A DNA stretch of 64,000 nucleotides from Sanderia malayensis (lineage: Eukaryota; Cnidaria; Scyphozoa; Semaeostomeae; Pelagiidae), in the NCBI GenBank assembly GCA_013076295.1, contig RQOL01000677.1, positions 248,001-312,000 of the forward strand. Direction: 5' to 3'. This document shows, piece after piece, positions 10,501-21,676 of the stretch (position 1 is its first letter; every line of letters begins with the position of its first letter). The position numbers and the translations under genes were made by a program. Below the pieces are notes generated by a model that was not told the DNA's origin, made no database searches, and saw only the letters and a list, made by a program, of their open reading frames with translations.

Positions 10501-13495
10501 AAAGTGACCAAAACTCGGAAGTCGTCAAAAGTGGGAAGTGGAAAGTCAAAAAAAATTGAGAAGTCATCAAAAGTGGGAAGTCATCATAACAAATTTGTAC
10601 TTTCCACAAAATTTGATGCAAATTGGGAGAGTTTTGAAAAATTGCATCAAAAGTAAGAAGTCATCAAAATTGGGAAGTGAGAAGTCAGGAAAAAGTGGGA
10701 AGTCGTCAAAAGTGGGAAGTCATCAATAGTGGGAAGTGGGAAGTCAGGAAAAAGGGGGAAGTCAGCAAAAGTAGGAAGTCATCATACCAAACTTGTACAT
10801 TCCACAAAATTTGATACAAATTGAACGCGTTTGAAAAATTGCATATTGCCCCCTCTTACAACCTTGTATGCCCTCAAAACATGACAATTTCAAAAACAAG
10901 CTTCATGTTCAAATTCAGCACACCAAACGTGTACTTTCGACAAAATTTGATAACAATTGAACGAGTTTGAAAATTTGCATGTTGCCCCCTTTTACTCCCT
11001 TTTATGCCCTCAAAACATGAAAATTTCAGAAACTAGTTTCATGTACAAATTCAACACACCAAATTTGTATTTTCCACAAAATTTGATGCAAATGGAAAGA
11101 GTTTGAAAAATTGCATCAAAATTGCGAAATCATCTAAAGGGAAGAGTGGGAAGACAGGGAAAAGTGGGAGGTCATCAGAAGTGGGAAGCCATCAAAAGTG
11201 ACGAGTGGGAAGGTAGGAAAAAGTGGGAAGTCATCAGAAGTGGGAAGCCATCAAAAGTGGGAAGTCGGAAGTCGAGAAAAAGTGGGAAATCAGAAAAAGT
11301 TGGAAGTCATCATACCAAAATTGTACTTTCCACAAATATTGATACACGTTGAACGAGTTTGAAAAATTGGATATTGCTTCGTTTTACCCCGTTGTATGCC
11401 CTCAAAATATACAAAATTCAAAAACAATTTTCATATTCAAATTCAGCACACCAAAACTGTACTTTTCGCCAAATTTGATGCAAGTTGAACGAGTTTGAAA
11501 AATTGCATCAAAAGTGGGAAGTCATCAATATTGGGAAGTGCGAAGTCAGGAAAATGTGGGAAGTATTCAAAAGTGGGAAGTCATCAAAAGTGGGAAGTGG
11601 GAAGTCAGGAAAAAGTGGGAAGTCATAAGAAGTGGGAAGTCATCATACCAAAATTGTACTTTCCACAAAATTTGATACAAATTGAACGCGTTGGAAAAAT
11701 TGCATATTGCCCCCTTTTACAACCTTGTATGCCCTCAAAACATGAAAATTTCACAAACCAGTTTCACGTTCAAATTCAACACACCAAAGTTGTACTTTCC
11801 ACTAAACTTGATACAAATTGAACGAGTTTGAAAATTTGCATGTTGCCCCCTTATACCCCGTTGTATGCCCCAAAAACATGCAAATTTCAAAATCCAGTTT
11901 CATATTGAAATTCAGCACACCAAATTTGTACTTTCCACAAAATTTAATGGAAATTGAAAGAGTTTGAAAAATTGCATCAAAATTGCGAAATCATCAAAAG
12001 TGACGAGTGGGAAGGTAGGAAAAAGTGGGAAGTCATCAGAAGTGGGAAGTTATCAAAAATGGAAAATGGGAAGTCAAGAAAACGTGGGAAGTCAGCAAAA
12101 GAAAAAGTCATCATACCATATTTGTACTTTCCACAAAATTTGATACAAATTGAACGAGTTTGAAAAATTGCATATTGCCCCCTCTTACAACCTTGTATGC
12201 CCTCAAAACATGACAATTTCAAAAACAAGCTTCATGTTCAAATTCAGCACACCAAACGTGTACTTTCGACAAAATTTGATACAAATTGAACGAGTTTGAA
12301 AAATTGCATATTGCCCCCTTTTACAACCTTGTATGCCCTCAAAACATGCAAATTTCAAAAACCAGCTTCATGTTCAAATTCAGCACACCAAAATTGTACT
12401 TTCCACAAAGTTTGATACAAATTGAAGGAGTTTGAAAATTTGCATATTCCCCCTTCTACAACGTCCTATTCCCCCAAAGCATAAAGAGTTCAAAAAACAA
12501 GTTCAATATTTAATTTCATAACACCAAACTTGTACTTTCCACAAAAATTGATACAAATTGAACGAGTTTGAAAAAATGCATCAAAAATGGGAAGCTATCA
12601 ATAGTGGGAAATCATCATAGCAAAATTGTATTTTCCACCAAATTTGATGCAAATTCAACGAGTTTGAAAAATTGCATAATGCCCCCTCTTACGCCGTTTT
12701 ATGCCCTGAAAACATGCAAATTTCAAAAACCAGTGTCATATTCAAATTCACCACACCATAGGTGTATTTTCCACAAATTTTGGTGCAAATTAAATGAGAT
12801 TGAAAACTTGCATTAAAAATTGGAAGTCTTCAAAAGTGGGAAGTGGGAAGAGAGATACAGTGGGAAGTCATCAAAATTGGGAAGTCATCAAAAGTGGAAA
12901 AAGGGAAGTCAAGAAAAAGTGGGAAGTCAGCGAAAGTGGGAAGTCATCAAACTGAATTTGTACTTTCCACAAAATTTGATGGAAATTGAGAGAATTTGAA
13001 AAATTGCATCAAAAGTGGGAAGTCATCAATATTGGGAAGTGCGAAGTCAGGATAATGTGGGAAGTATTCAAAAGTGGGAAGTCATCAAAAGTGGGAAGTG
13101 GGAAGTCAAGAAAAAGTGGGAAGTCATAAGAAGTGGGAAGTCATCATACCAAAAATGTACTTTCCACAGAATTTGATGCAAATTGAACGAGTTTGAAAAA
13201 TTGCATCAAATGTGGCAAATCGTCAAAAGTGGGAAGTGGGAAGTCAGGCAAAAGTGGGAAGTCATCAAACGTGGAAAGTGGGAAGTCAAGAAAAAGGGGG
13301 AAGTCAGCAAAGTGGGAAGTCATCATACCAAAATTGTACTTTCCACAGAATTTGATGGAAATTGAAAGAGTTTAAAAAATGGCATCAAAAGTGGGAAGTC
13401 ATCAAAGGTGCGAAGTGGGAAGACAGGAAAAAGTGGGAAGTCATCAAAAGTGGGAAGTCACCAAAAGTGGGAAGTGGGAAGCTACCAAAAGTGGG
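10501..13495 (+). repeat. Long A/B mosaic
   Basis: About 3 kb without C. A-rich stretches at about 10786-11115, 11311-11505, 11641-11975, 12111-12580 and 12615-12810 alternate with B blocks at 10650-10785, 11116-11310, 11506-11640, 11976-12110, 12811-12955, 13020-13145, 13210-13325 and 13386-13495. Cores followed by GCATCAAAATTGCGAAATC (near 11113 and 11970) extend the dyad. No gene. Confidence 0.78.
10786..11690 (+). repeat. Segment duplicated at 44.8 and 47.5 kb
   Basis: Matches 44787-45690 at an offset of 34001, and about 47463 onward at 36677. Shared rare landmarks are CGTGTACTTTCGACAAAATT, GTGACGAGTGGGAAGGTAGG and TGATACACGTTGAACGAG. Confidence 0.75.
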
Positions 13496-14090
13496 TTTAT
13501 CTGATTATGGTGACTTTCGCTTCCCATAGATAAGGCCAGCGGACATCACAAAGTATGAACAGAATCTCAATAAAGCATACACGAATTATCCTATCCACTC
13601 TTCTTACACCTAGTGTCATGGGCGTTAAATTTGGAAAAAAACAAATGATCTCCATCGGAATAATTATATTGAGGAAAACCAACTTTATCTTAGAAAAACC
13701 CACTTTATCTGAGAAAAAGTGGGAAGTTCCCAAAAAGGGGAAGTCGTCAAAAGTGGGAAGTGGAATGTCAAGAAAAAGTGGGACGTCAGCAGAAGTGGGA
13801 AGTCACCAAAAGTGGGGAATGGAAAGCTACCAAGAGTGGTTTTATATGATTATGGCGACATTCGCTTCCCATAGATAAGGCAAGCGGACATCACAAAGTA
13901 TGAACAGAATCTCAGTAAAGCATACATGAATTATCATATCCACTCTTCCTACAGCTATTGTCACGGGAGTTAAATTTGGAAAAAAACAAATGTGCTTCAA
14001 CGGAATAATTATATTGAGGAAAACCGACTTTATGTGACAGAAACTCACTTTATTTGACAAAAAGTGGGAAGTCACCAAAAGAGGGAAGTC
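11640..14090 (+). repeat. Segment duplicated at 53.7-56.4 kb
   Basis: Positions about 11640-12450 match 53710-54520 at an offset of 42067; positions 12450-14090 match 54790-56430 at 42340. The 273 bp step equals two A units present near 54.6 kb and absent near 12.45 kb. Confidence 0.75.
13496..14068 (+). repeat. C element pair (a, b)
   Basis: Copies at 13496 (a, with GATAAGGCCAGCGG and CTTAGAAAAACCC) and 13840 (b, with CTCAGTAAAGCATAC, CACGGGAGTTAAAT and ACAGAAACTCACTTTATTTG). These substitutions define a 13-25 and 55-61 kb version of both subfamilies, distinct from the version at 2-7 and 27-37 kb. Confidence 0.85.
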
Positions 14091-14590
14091 GTCAAAAGTG
14101 GGAAGTGAAATGTCAAGAAAAAGTGGGAAGTGAGCAGAAGTGGGAAATCATCATACAAAATTGTACTTTCCACCAAATTTGATACAAAGTGAAAGAGTTT
14201 GAAAAAATGCATCAAAAATGGGAAGCTATCAAAAGTGGGAAATCATCATAGCAAAATTGTATTTTCCACCAAATTTGATGCAAATTCAACGAGTTTGAAA
14301 AATTGCATAATGCCCCTTTTACGCCCCTTTATGCCCTCAAAGCATGCAAATTTCAAAAACCAGTGTCATATTCAAATTCACCACACCATATTTGTATTTT
14401 CCACAAAATTTGGTGCAAATTAAAAGAGATGGAAAACTTGCATTAAAAATTGGAAGTCATCAAAAGTGGGAAGTGCGAAGAGAGGTAAAGTGGGAAATCA
14501 TCAAAAGTGGGAAGTGATCAAAAGTCGAATCTGGGAAGTGAAGAAAAAGTGGGAAGTCAGCAAAGGTGGGAAATCATCATACCAAAATTG

Positions 14591-14672
14591 TATTTTTTTA
14601 TTTCTACTGTTTGTACTATATTTACTATCCTATATTTCGAAATTGAAGGAGATGGAAAATTTGAATTTTACG
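14591..14672 (+). repeat. D element, TTTCTACTG type
   Basis: TATTTTTTTATTTCTACTG, TTTGTACTATATTTACTATCC, TATATTTCGAAATTGAAGGAG. It belongs to the version found upstream of C-c rather than after it. Confidence 0.73.
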
Positions 14673-14876
14673 AAAAGTGGGACGTCACCAAAAGTAGGAA
14701 GTCGTCATACCAATTTTGTACTTACCACAAAATTTGATGGAAAATGAAAGAGTTTGAAAAATGGCATCAAAAATGAGAAGTCATCAAAAGTGGGAGGTGG
14801 GAAGACGGGAAAAGTGGGAAATCATCTAAAGTGGGAAGTCACCAAAAGTGGGAAGTGGGAAGCTACCAAAAGTGGT

Positions 14877-14890
14877 TTTATCTAATTATG
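14877..14890 (+). repeat. Truncated C stub (left end only)
   Basis: TTTATCTAATTATG follows the usual C left flank AAGCTACCAAAAGTGG, then joins directly to GGAAGTCACC of a B block. Only the first 14-16 bp of C remain. The same stub is at 17729, 21663 and 58930. Confidence 0.75.
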
Positions 14891-15086
14891 GGAAGTCACC
14901 AAAAGTAGGAAGTCATCATACCAATTTTGTACTTACCACAAAATTTGATGGAAAATGAAAGAGTTTGAAAAATGGCATCAAAAATGAGAAGTCATCAAAA
15001 GTGGGAGGTGGGAAGACGGGAAAATTGGGAAATCATCAAAAGTGGGAAGTCACCAAAAGTGGGAAGTGGGAAGCTACCAAAAGTGG

Positions 15087-15294
15087 TTTTATCTAATTAT
15101 GGTGACATTCGCTTCCCATAGATAAGGCAAGCGGACATCACACATTATGAACAGAATCTCAGTAAAGCATACACCAATTATCTTATCCAATCTTCCTACA
15201 CCTAGTGTCATGGGCATTAACTTTGGAAAGAAACAAAGGAGGTTCAACGGAATAATTACATTGAAGAGTCCCACTTTATATGAAAAAGAGTGGG
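15087..15294 (+). repeat. C element, subfamily c
   Basis: It has TTATCTAATTATGG at the left end, CACACATTATGAACAG, ACACCAATTATCTTATCC and TCCCACTTTATATG at the right end. The right-hand TTATCTGA has decayed to TTATATGA. D follows at 15390. Confidence 0.83.
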
Positions 15295-15716
15295 AAACCA
15301 CCAAAAGTGGGAAGTCATCAAATGTGGAAAATGGGAAGTCAAGAAAAGTGGGAAGTCAGCAAAGGTGGGAAGTCATCATACCAAAATTGTAATTTTATAT
15401 TTGTACTGTTTGTACTATATTTACTATGGCATATTTCCAACTTGAACGAGATGGAAAATTTGAATATTACTTAAAGTGGGAAGTCACCAAAAGTAGGAGG
15501 TCGTCAAAAGTGGGGAGTGGGAAGTCAGCAAAGTGGGAAGTCATCATACCAAAATTGTACTTTCCACAGAATTTGATGGAAATTGAAAGAGTTTAAAAAA
15601 TGGCATCAAAAGTGGGAAGTCATCAAAGGTGCGAAGTGGGAAGACAGGAAAAAGTGGGAAGTCATCAAAAGTGGGAAGTCACCAAAAGTGGGAAGTGGGA
15701 AGCTACCAAAAGTGGG
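15295..15716 (+). repeat. B block, D and core
   Basis: B, D (15390), B to about 15545 with GGTCGTCAAAAGTGGGGAGTG, one core 15546-15605 (TTTGATGGAAATTGAAAGAG, then TTTAAAAAATGG), and B to the C left flank. Confidence 0.78.
15390..15470 (+). repeat. D element
   Basis: TAATTTTATATTTGTACTG, TTTGTACTATATTTACTATGG, CATATTTCCAACTTGAACG, GAATATTAC. It follows the C-c copy at 15087. TAATTTT replaces TATTTTT. Confidence 0.75.
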
Positions 15717-16920
15717 TTTATCTGATTATGTTGACTTTCGCTTCCCATAGATAAGGCCAGCGGACATCACAAAGTATGAACAGAATCTCAATAAAGCATA
15801 CACGAATTATCCTATCCACTCTTCTTACACCTAGTGTCATGGGCGTTAAATTTGGAAAAAAACAAATGATCTCCATCGGAATAATTATATTGAGGAAAAC
15901 CAACTTTATCTTAGAAAAACCCAATTTATCTGAGAAAAAGTGGGAAGTTCCCAAAAAGAGGAAGTCGTCAAAAGTGGGAAGAGGAATGTCAAGAAAAAGT
16001 GGGACGTCAGCAGAAGTGGGAAGTCACCAAAAGTGGGGAATGGAAAGCTACCAAGAGTGGTTTTATATGATTATGGCGACATTCGCTTCCCATAGATAAG
16101 GCAAGCGGACATCACAAAGTATGAACAGAATCTCAGTAAAGCATACATGAATTATCATATCCACTCTTCCTACAGCTATTGTCACGGGAGTTAAATTTGG
16201 AAAAAAACAAACGAGCTTCAACAGAATAATTATATTGAGGAAAACCGACTTTATCTGAGAGAAACTCACTTTATTTGACAAAAAGTGGGAAGTCACCAAA
16301 AGAGGGAAGTCACCAAAAGTGGGAAGTGGGAAGCTACCAAAAGTGGCTTTATCTGATTATGGTGACATTCGCTTCCCATGGATAAGGCAAGCGGACATCA
16401 CACAGTATGAACAGAATCTCAATAAAGCATACACGAATTATCCTATCCACTCTTCTTACACCTGGTGTCATGGGCGTTAAATTTGGAAAAAAACAAATGA
16501 TCTCCATCGGAATAATTATATTGAGGAAAACCAACTTTATCTTAGAAAAACCCACTTTATCTGAGAAAAAGTGGGAAGTTCCCAAAAAGGGGAAGTCGTC
16601 AAAAGTGGGAAGTGGAATGTCAAGAAAAAGTGGGACGTCAGCAGAAGTGGGAAGTCACCAAAAGTGGGGAATGGAAAGCTACCAAGAGTGGTTTTATATG
16701 ATTATGGCGACATTCGCTTCCCATAGATAAGGCAAGCGGACATCACAAAGTATGAACAGAATCTCAGTAAAGCATACATGAATTATCATATCCACTCTTC
16801 CTACAGCTATTGTCACGGGAGTTAAATTTGGAAAAAAACAAATGAGCTTCAACGGAATAATTATATTGAGGAAAACCGACTTTATCTGACAGAAACTCAC
16901 TTTATTTGACAAAAAGTGGG
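15717..16920 (+). repeat. Four C elements (a, b, c/a chimera, b)
   Basis: Copies start at 15717 (a, with a decayed CCCAATTT hairpin arm), 16061 (b), 16348 (chimera) and 16692 (b). The chimera has the C-c left part (GGCTTTATCTGATTATGG, TTCCCATGGATAAGG) and the C-a right part from about 16440 (TATCCTATCCACTCTTC, GGTGTCATGGGCG). It marks the 2,852 bp duplication junction. Confidence 0.87.
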
Positions 16921-17441
16921 AAGTCACCAAAAGAGGGAAGTCGTCAAAAGTGGGAAGTGAAATGTCAAGAAAAAGTGGGAAGTGAGCAGAAGTGGGAAAT
17001 CATCATACAAAATTGTACTTTCCACCAAATTTGATACAAAGTGAAAGAGTTTGAAAAAATGCATCAAAAATGGGAAGCTATCAAAAGTGGGAAATCATCA
17101 TAGCAAAATTGTATTTTCCACCAAATTTGATGCAAATTCAACGAGTTTGAAAAATTGCATAATGCCCCTTTTACGCCCCTTTATGCCCTCAAAGCATGCA
17201 AATTTCAAAAACCAGTGTCATATTCAAATTCACCACACCATATTTGTATTTTCCACAAAATTTGGTGCAAATTAAAAGAGATGGAAAACTTGCATTAAAA
17301 ATTGGAAGTCATCAAAAGTGGGAAGTGCGAAGAGAGGTAAAGTGGGAAATCATCAAAAGTGGGAAGTGATCAAAAGTCGAATCTGGGAAGTGAAGAAAAA
17401 GTGGGAAGTCAGCAAAGGTGGGAAATCATCATACCAAAATT

Positions 17442-17524
17442 GTATTTTTTTATTTCTACTGTCTGTACTATATTTACTATCCTATATTTCGAAATTGAAG
17501 GAGATGGAAAATTTGAATTTTACG
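17442..17524 (+). repeat. D element, TTTCTACTG type
   Basis: Same as the copy at 14591 except CTACTGTCTGTACTA in place of CTACTGTTTGTACTA. Confidence 0.73.
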
Positions 17525-17728
17525 AAAAGTGGGACGTCACCAAAAGTAGGAAGTCGTCATACCAATTTTGTACTTACCACAAAATTTGATGGAAAATGAA
17601 AGAGTTTGAAAAATGGCATCAAAAATGAGAAGTCATCAAAAGTGGGAGGTGGGAAGACGGGAAAAGTGGGAAATCATCTAAAGTGGGAAGTCACCAAAAG
17701 TGGGAAGTGGGAAGCTACCAAAAGTGGT

Positions 17729-17742
17729 TTTATCTAATTATG
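17729..17742 (+). repeat. Truncated C stub
   Basis: TTTATCTAATTATG joined to GGAAGTCACC; the 2852 bp paralogue of the stub at 14877. Confidence 0.72.
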
Positions 17743-17938
17743 GGAAGTCACCAAAAGTAGGAAGTCATCATACCAATTTTGTACTTACCACAAAATTTGA
17801 TGGAAAATGAAAGAGTTTGAAAAATGGCATCAAAAATGAGAAGTCATCAAAAGTGGGAGGTGGGAAGACGGGAAAATTGGGAAATCATCAAAAGTGGGAA
17901 GTCACCAAAAGTGGGAAGTGGGAAGCTACCAAAAGTGG

Positions 17939-18146
17939 TTTTATCTAATTATGGTGACATTCGCTTCCCATAGATAAGGCAAGCGGACATCACACATTAT
18001 GAACAGAATCTCAGTAAAGCATACACCAATTATCTTATCCAATCTTCCTACACCTAGTGTCATGGGCATTAACTTTGGAAAGAAACAAAGGAGGTTCAAC
18101 GGAATAATTACATTGAAGAGTCCCACTTTATATGAAAAAGAGTGGG
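17939..18146 (+). repeat. C element, subfamily c
   Basis: Paralogue of 15087-15294 at +2852, with the same ACACCAATTATCTTATCC and decayed TTATATGA right end. Confidence 0.83.
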
Positions 18147-18568
18147 AAACCACCAAAAGTGGGAAGTCATCAAATGTGAAAAATGGGAAGTCAAGAAAAG
18201 TGGGAAGTCAGCAAAGGTGGGAAGTCATCATACCAAAATTGTAATTTTATATTTGTACTGTTTGTACTATATTTACTATGGCATATTTCCAACTTGAACG
18301 AGATGGAAAATTTGAATATTACTAAAAGTGGGAAGTCACCAAAAGTAGGAGGACGTCAAAAGTGGGGAGTGGGAAGTCAGCAAAGTGGGAAGTCATCATA
18401 CCAAAATTGTACTTTCCACAGAATTTGATGGAAATTGAAAGAGTTTAAAAAATGGCATCAAAAGTGGGAAGTCATCAAAGGTGCGAAGTGGGAAGACAGG
18501 AAAAAGTGGGAAGTCATCAAAAGTGGGAAGTCACCAAAAGTGGGAAGTGGGAAGCTACCAAAAGTGGG
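18147..18568 (+). repeat. B block, D and core
   Basis: Paralogue of 15295-15716. Contains D at 18241, the variant GGAGGACGTCAAAAG (other copies GGAGGTCGTC) and one core near 18398. Confidence 0.78.
18241..18323 (+). repeat. D element
   Basis: GTAATTTTATATTTGTACTG, then the standard TTTGTACTATATTTACTATGG and CTTGAACGAGATGG; follows the C-c copy at 17939. Confidence 0.75.
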
Positions 18569-19406
18569 TTTATCTGATTATGGTGACTTTCGCTTCCCAT
18601 AGATAAGGCCAGCGGACATCACAAAGTATGAACAGAATCTCAATAAAGCATACACGAATTATCCTATCCACTCTTCTTACACCTAGTGTCATGGGCGTTA
18701 AATTTGGAAAAAAACAAATGATCTCCATCGGAATAATTATATTGAGGAAAACCAACTTTATCTTAGAAAAACCCAATTTATCTGAGAAAAAGTGGGAAGT
18801 TCCCAAAAAGAGGAAGTCGTCAAAAGTGGGAAGAGGAATGTCAAGAAAAAGTGGGACGTCAGCAGAAGTGGGAAGTCACCAAAAGTGGGGAATGGAAAGC
18901 TACCAAGAGTGGTTTTATATGATTATGGCGACATTCGCTTCCCATAGATAAGGCAAGCGGACATCACAAAGTATGAACAGAATCTCAGTAAAGCATACAT
19001 GAATTATCATATCCACTCTTCCTACAGCTATTGTCACGGGAGTTAAATTTGGAAAAAAACAAACGAGCTTCAACAGAATAATTATATTGAGGAAAACCGA
19101 CTTTATGTGAGAGAAACTCACTTTATTTGACAAAAAGTGGGAAGTCACCAAAAGAGGGAAGTCACCAAAAGTGGGAAGTGGGAAGCTACCAAAAGTGGCT
19201 TTATCTGATTATGGTGACATTCGCTTCCCATGGATAAGGCAAGCGGACATCACACAGTATGAACAGAATCTCAATAAAGCATACACGAATTATCGTATCC
19301 ACTCTTCCTACAGCTAGTGTCACGGCCATTAACTTTGGAAAGAAGCAAAGGAGGTTCAACGGAATAATTACATTGAAGAGCCCCACTTTATCTGACAAAG
19401 AGTGGG
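18569..19406 (+). repeat. Three C elements (a, b, c)
   Basis: Copies at 18569 (a), 18913 (b) and 19200 (c). The c copy carries TTCCCATGGATAAGG and GTCACGGCCATTAAC. C-b and C-c are joined by only two B motifs, closer than the 345 bp spacing, so the c copy was probably brought in by recombination. Confidence 0.85.
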
Positions 19407-20281
19407 GAACCACCAAAAGTGGGAAGTCATCAAATGTGGAAAATGGGAAGTCAAGAAAAGTGGGAAGTCAGCAAAGGTGGGAGGTCATCATACCAAAAAT
19501 GTATTTTTATATTTGTACTGTTTGTACTATATTTACTATGGCATATTTCCAACCTGAACGAGATGGAAAATTTGAATATTACTAAAAGTGGGAAGTCACC
19601 AAAAGTAGGAGGTCGTCAAAAGTGGGGAGTGGGAAGTCAGGTAAAGTGGGAAGTCATCAAATATGGGAAGTCATCAAAAGTGGAAAATGGGAAGTCAAGA
19701 AAAAGTGGGAAGTCAGCGAAAGTGGGAAGTCATCAAACTGAATTTGTACTTTCCACAAAATTTGATGGAAATTGAGAGAATTTGAAAAATTGCATCAAAA
19801 GTGGGAAGTCATCAATATTGGGAAGTGCGAAGTCAGGATAATGTGGGAAGTATTCAAAAGTGGGAAGTCATCAAAAGTGGGAAGTGGGAAGTCAAGAAAA
19901 AGTGGGAAGTCATAAGAAGTGGGAAGTCATCATACCAAAAATGTACTTTCCACAGAATTTGATGCAAATTGAACGAGTTTGAAAAATTGCATCAAATGTG
20001 GCAAATCGTCAAAAGTGGGAAGTGGGAGGTCAGGCAAAAGTGGGAAGTCATTAAACGTGGAAAGTGGGAAGTCAAGAAAAAGGGGGAAGTCAGCAAAGTG
20101 GGAAGTCATCATACCAAAATTGTACTTTCCACAGAATTTGATGGAAATTGAAAGAGTTTAAAAAATGGCATCAAAAGTGGGAAGTCATCAAAGGTGCGAA
20201 GTGGGAAGACAGGAAAAAGTGGGAAGTCATCAAAAGTGGGAAGTCACCAAAAGTGGGAAGTGGGAAGCTACCAAAAGTGGG
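19407..20281 (+). repeat. B-rich mosaic with D
   Basis: B, D (19501), long B to about 19735, core with CTGAATTTGTACTTTCC (19740-19800), B, core 19940-19990, B with GGTCAGGCAAAAG and CATTAAACGTGG, core 20115-20165, B. Positions from 19671 match 12885 onward. Confidence 0.78.
19501..19583 (+). repeat. D element
   Basis: GTATTTTTATATTTGTACTG, TTTGTACTATATTTACTATGG, then AACCTGAACGAGATGG (other copies AACTTGAACG). Follows the C-c copy at 19200. Confidence 0.75.
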
Positions 20282-20854
20282 TTTATCTGATTATGGTGAC
20301 TTTCGCTTCCCATAGATAAGGCCAGCGGACATCACAAAGTATGAACAGAATCTCAATAAAGCATACACGAATTATCCTATCCACTCTTCTTACACCTAGT
20401 GTCATGGGCGTTAAATTTGGAAAAAAACAAATGATCTCCATCGGAATAATTATATTGAGGAAAACCAACTTTATCTTAGAAAAACCCACTTTATCTGAGA
20501 AAAAGTGGGAAGTTCCCAAAAAGGGGAAGTCGTCAAAAGTGGGAAGTGGAATGTCAAGAAAAAGTGGGACGTCAGCAGAAGTGGGAAGTCACCAAAAGTG
20601 GGGAATGGAAAGCTACCAAGAGTGGTTTTATATGATTATGGCGACATTCGCTTCCCATAGATAAGGCAAGCGGACATCACAAAGTATGAACAGAATCTCA
20701 GTAAAGCATACATGAATTATCATATCCACTCTTCCTACAGCTATTGTCACGGGAGTTAAATTTGGAAAAAAACAAATGAGCTTCAACGGAATAATTATAT
20801 TAAGGAAAACCGACTTTATCTGACAGAAACTCACTTTATTTGACGAAAAGTGGG
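20282..20854 (+). repeat. C element pair (a, b)
   Basis: Copies at 20282 (a) and 20626 (b), 344 bp apart. Paralogues of 13496 and 13840 at +6786. The b copy has ATTATATTAAGG and a TGACGAAAAGTGGG hairpin arm. Confidence 0.85.
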
Positions 20855-21373
20855 AAGTCACCAAAAGAGGGAAGTCGTCAAAAGTGGGAAGTGAAATGTC
20901 AAGAAAAAGTGGGAAGTGAGCAGAAGTGGGAAATCATCATACAAAATTGTACTTTCCACCAAATTTGATACAAAGTGAAAGAGTTTGAAAAAATGCATCA
21001 AAAATGGGAAGCTATCAAAAGTGGGAAATCATCATAGCAAAATTGTATTTTCCACCAAATTTGATGCAAATTCAACGAGTTTGAAAAATTGCATAATGCC
21101 CCTTTTACGCCCCTTTATGCCCTCAAAGCATGCAAATTTCAAAAACCAGTGTCATATTCAAATTCACCACACCATATTTGTATTTTCCACAAAATTTGGT
21201 GCAAATTAAAAGAGATGGAAAACTTGCATTAAAAATTGGAAGTCATCAAAAGTGGGAAGTGCGAAGAGAGGTAAAGTGGGAAATCATCAAAAGTGGGAAG
21301 TGATCAAAAGTCGAATCTGGGAAGTGAAGAAAAAGTGGGAAGTCAGCAAAGGTGGGAAATCATCATACCAAAA

Positions 21374-21458
21374 TTTTTTTTTTTTATTTCTACTGTTTGT
21401 ACTATATTTACTATCCTATATTTCGAAATTGAAGGAGATGGAAAATTTGAATTTTACG
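21374..21458 (+). repeat. D element with 12-T run
   Basis: The sister copies read ATTGTATTTTTTTATTTC. Here two substitutions (G to T and A to T) turn it into an uninterrupted run of 12 T. The rest of the D element is unchanged. Confidence 0.72.
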
Positions 21459-21662
21459 AAAAGTGGGACGTCACCAAAAGTAGGAAGTCGTCATACCAAT
21501 TTTGTACTTACCACAAAATTTGATGGAAAATGAAAGAGTTTGAAAAATGGCATCAAAAATGAGAAGTCATCAAAAGTGGGAGGTGGGAAGACGGGAAAAG
21601 TGGGAAATCATCTAAAGTGGGAAGTCACCAAAAGTGGGAAGTGGGAAGCTACCAAAAGTGGT

Positions 21663-21676
21663 TTTATCTAATTATG
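21663..21676 (+). repeat. Truncated C stub
   Basis: TTTATCTAATTATG joined to GGAAGTCACC; the +6786 paralogue of the stub at 14877. Confidence 0.72.

Larger units (their letters stand above)
9240..10600 (+). repeat. Segment duplicated at 43.5-44.5 kb and 52.2-53.6 kb
   Basis: Positions 9675-10500 match 52663-53488 at an offset of 42988; the match extends left to about 9240 with small indels. Positions 9901-10500 also match 43765-44363 at an offset of 33864, and 9675-10150 match 46893-47366 at 37218. All copies carry D followed by C-d except the 47 kb copy, which lost C-d. Confidence 0.75.
14069..15086 (+). repeat. A/B mosaic with D and a C stub
   Basis: B to about 14150; A 14150-14440 containing ACGCCCCTTTATGCCCTCAA and a TTTGGTGCAAATTAAAAGAG core; B; D at 14591; then two near-identical segments (core with ATTTTGTACTTACCAC, then B with GGGAGGTGGGAAGACGGG) starting near 14700 and 14925. 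The truncated C left end at 14877 separates them. No gene. Confidence 0.8.
12885..15320 (+). repeat. Segment duplicated at 19.67-22.1 kb
   Basis: Matches 19671-22106 at a constant offset of 6786, covering B, C-a/b at 13496 and 13840, the A block, D, the C stub and C-c at 15087. It ends inside a B block, where the second copy switches to AACGTGGAAAGTGGG and loses its D element. Confidence 0.8.
16921..17938 (+). repeat. A/B mosaic with D and a C stub
   Basis: Copy of 14069-15086 at +2852, with very few changes. It contains A 17003-17290, D 17442, the C stub 17729-17742 and the doubled ATTTTGTACTTACC core segments. Confidence 0.8.
13590..19290 (+). repeat. 2,852 bp tandem duplication
   Basis: Modules at 13840, 14591, 15087, 15717 and 16061 recur at 16692, 17442, 17939, 18569 and 18913, always 2852 bp later. 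The junction lies inside the C copy at 16348, whose left part matches the C-c copy at 19200 and whose right part matches the C-a copy at 13496. This is the product expected from one unequal crossover between those two C elements. Confidence 0.85.
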
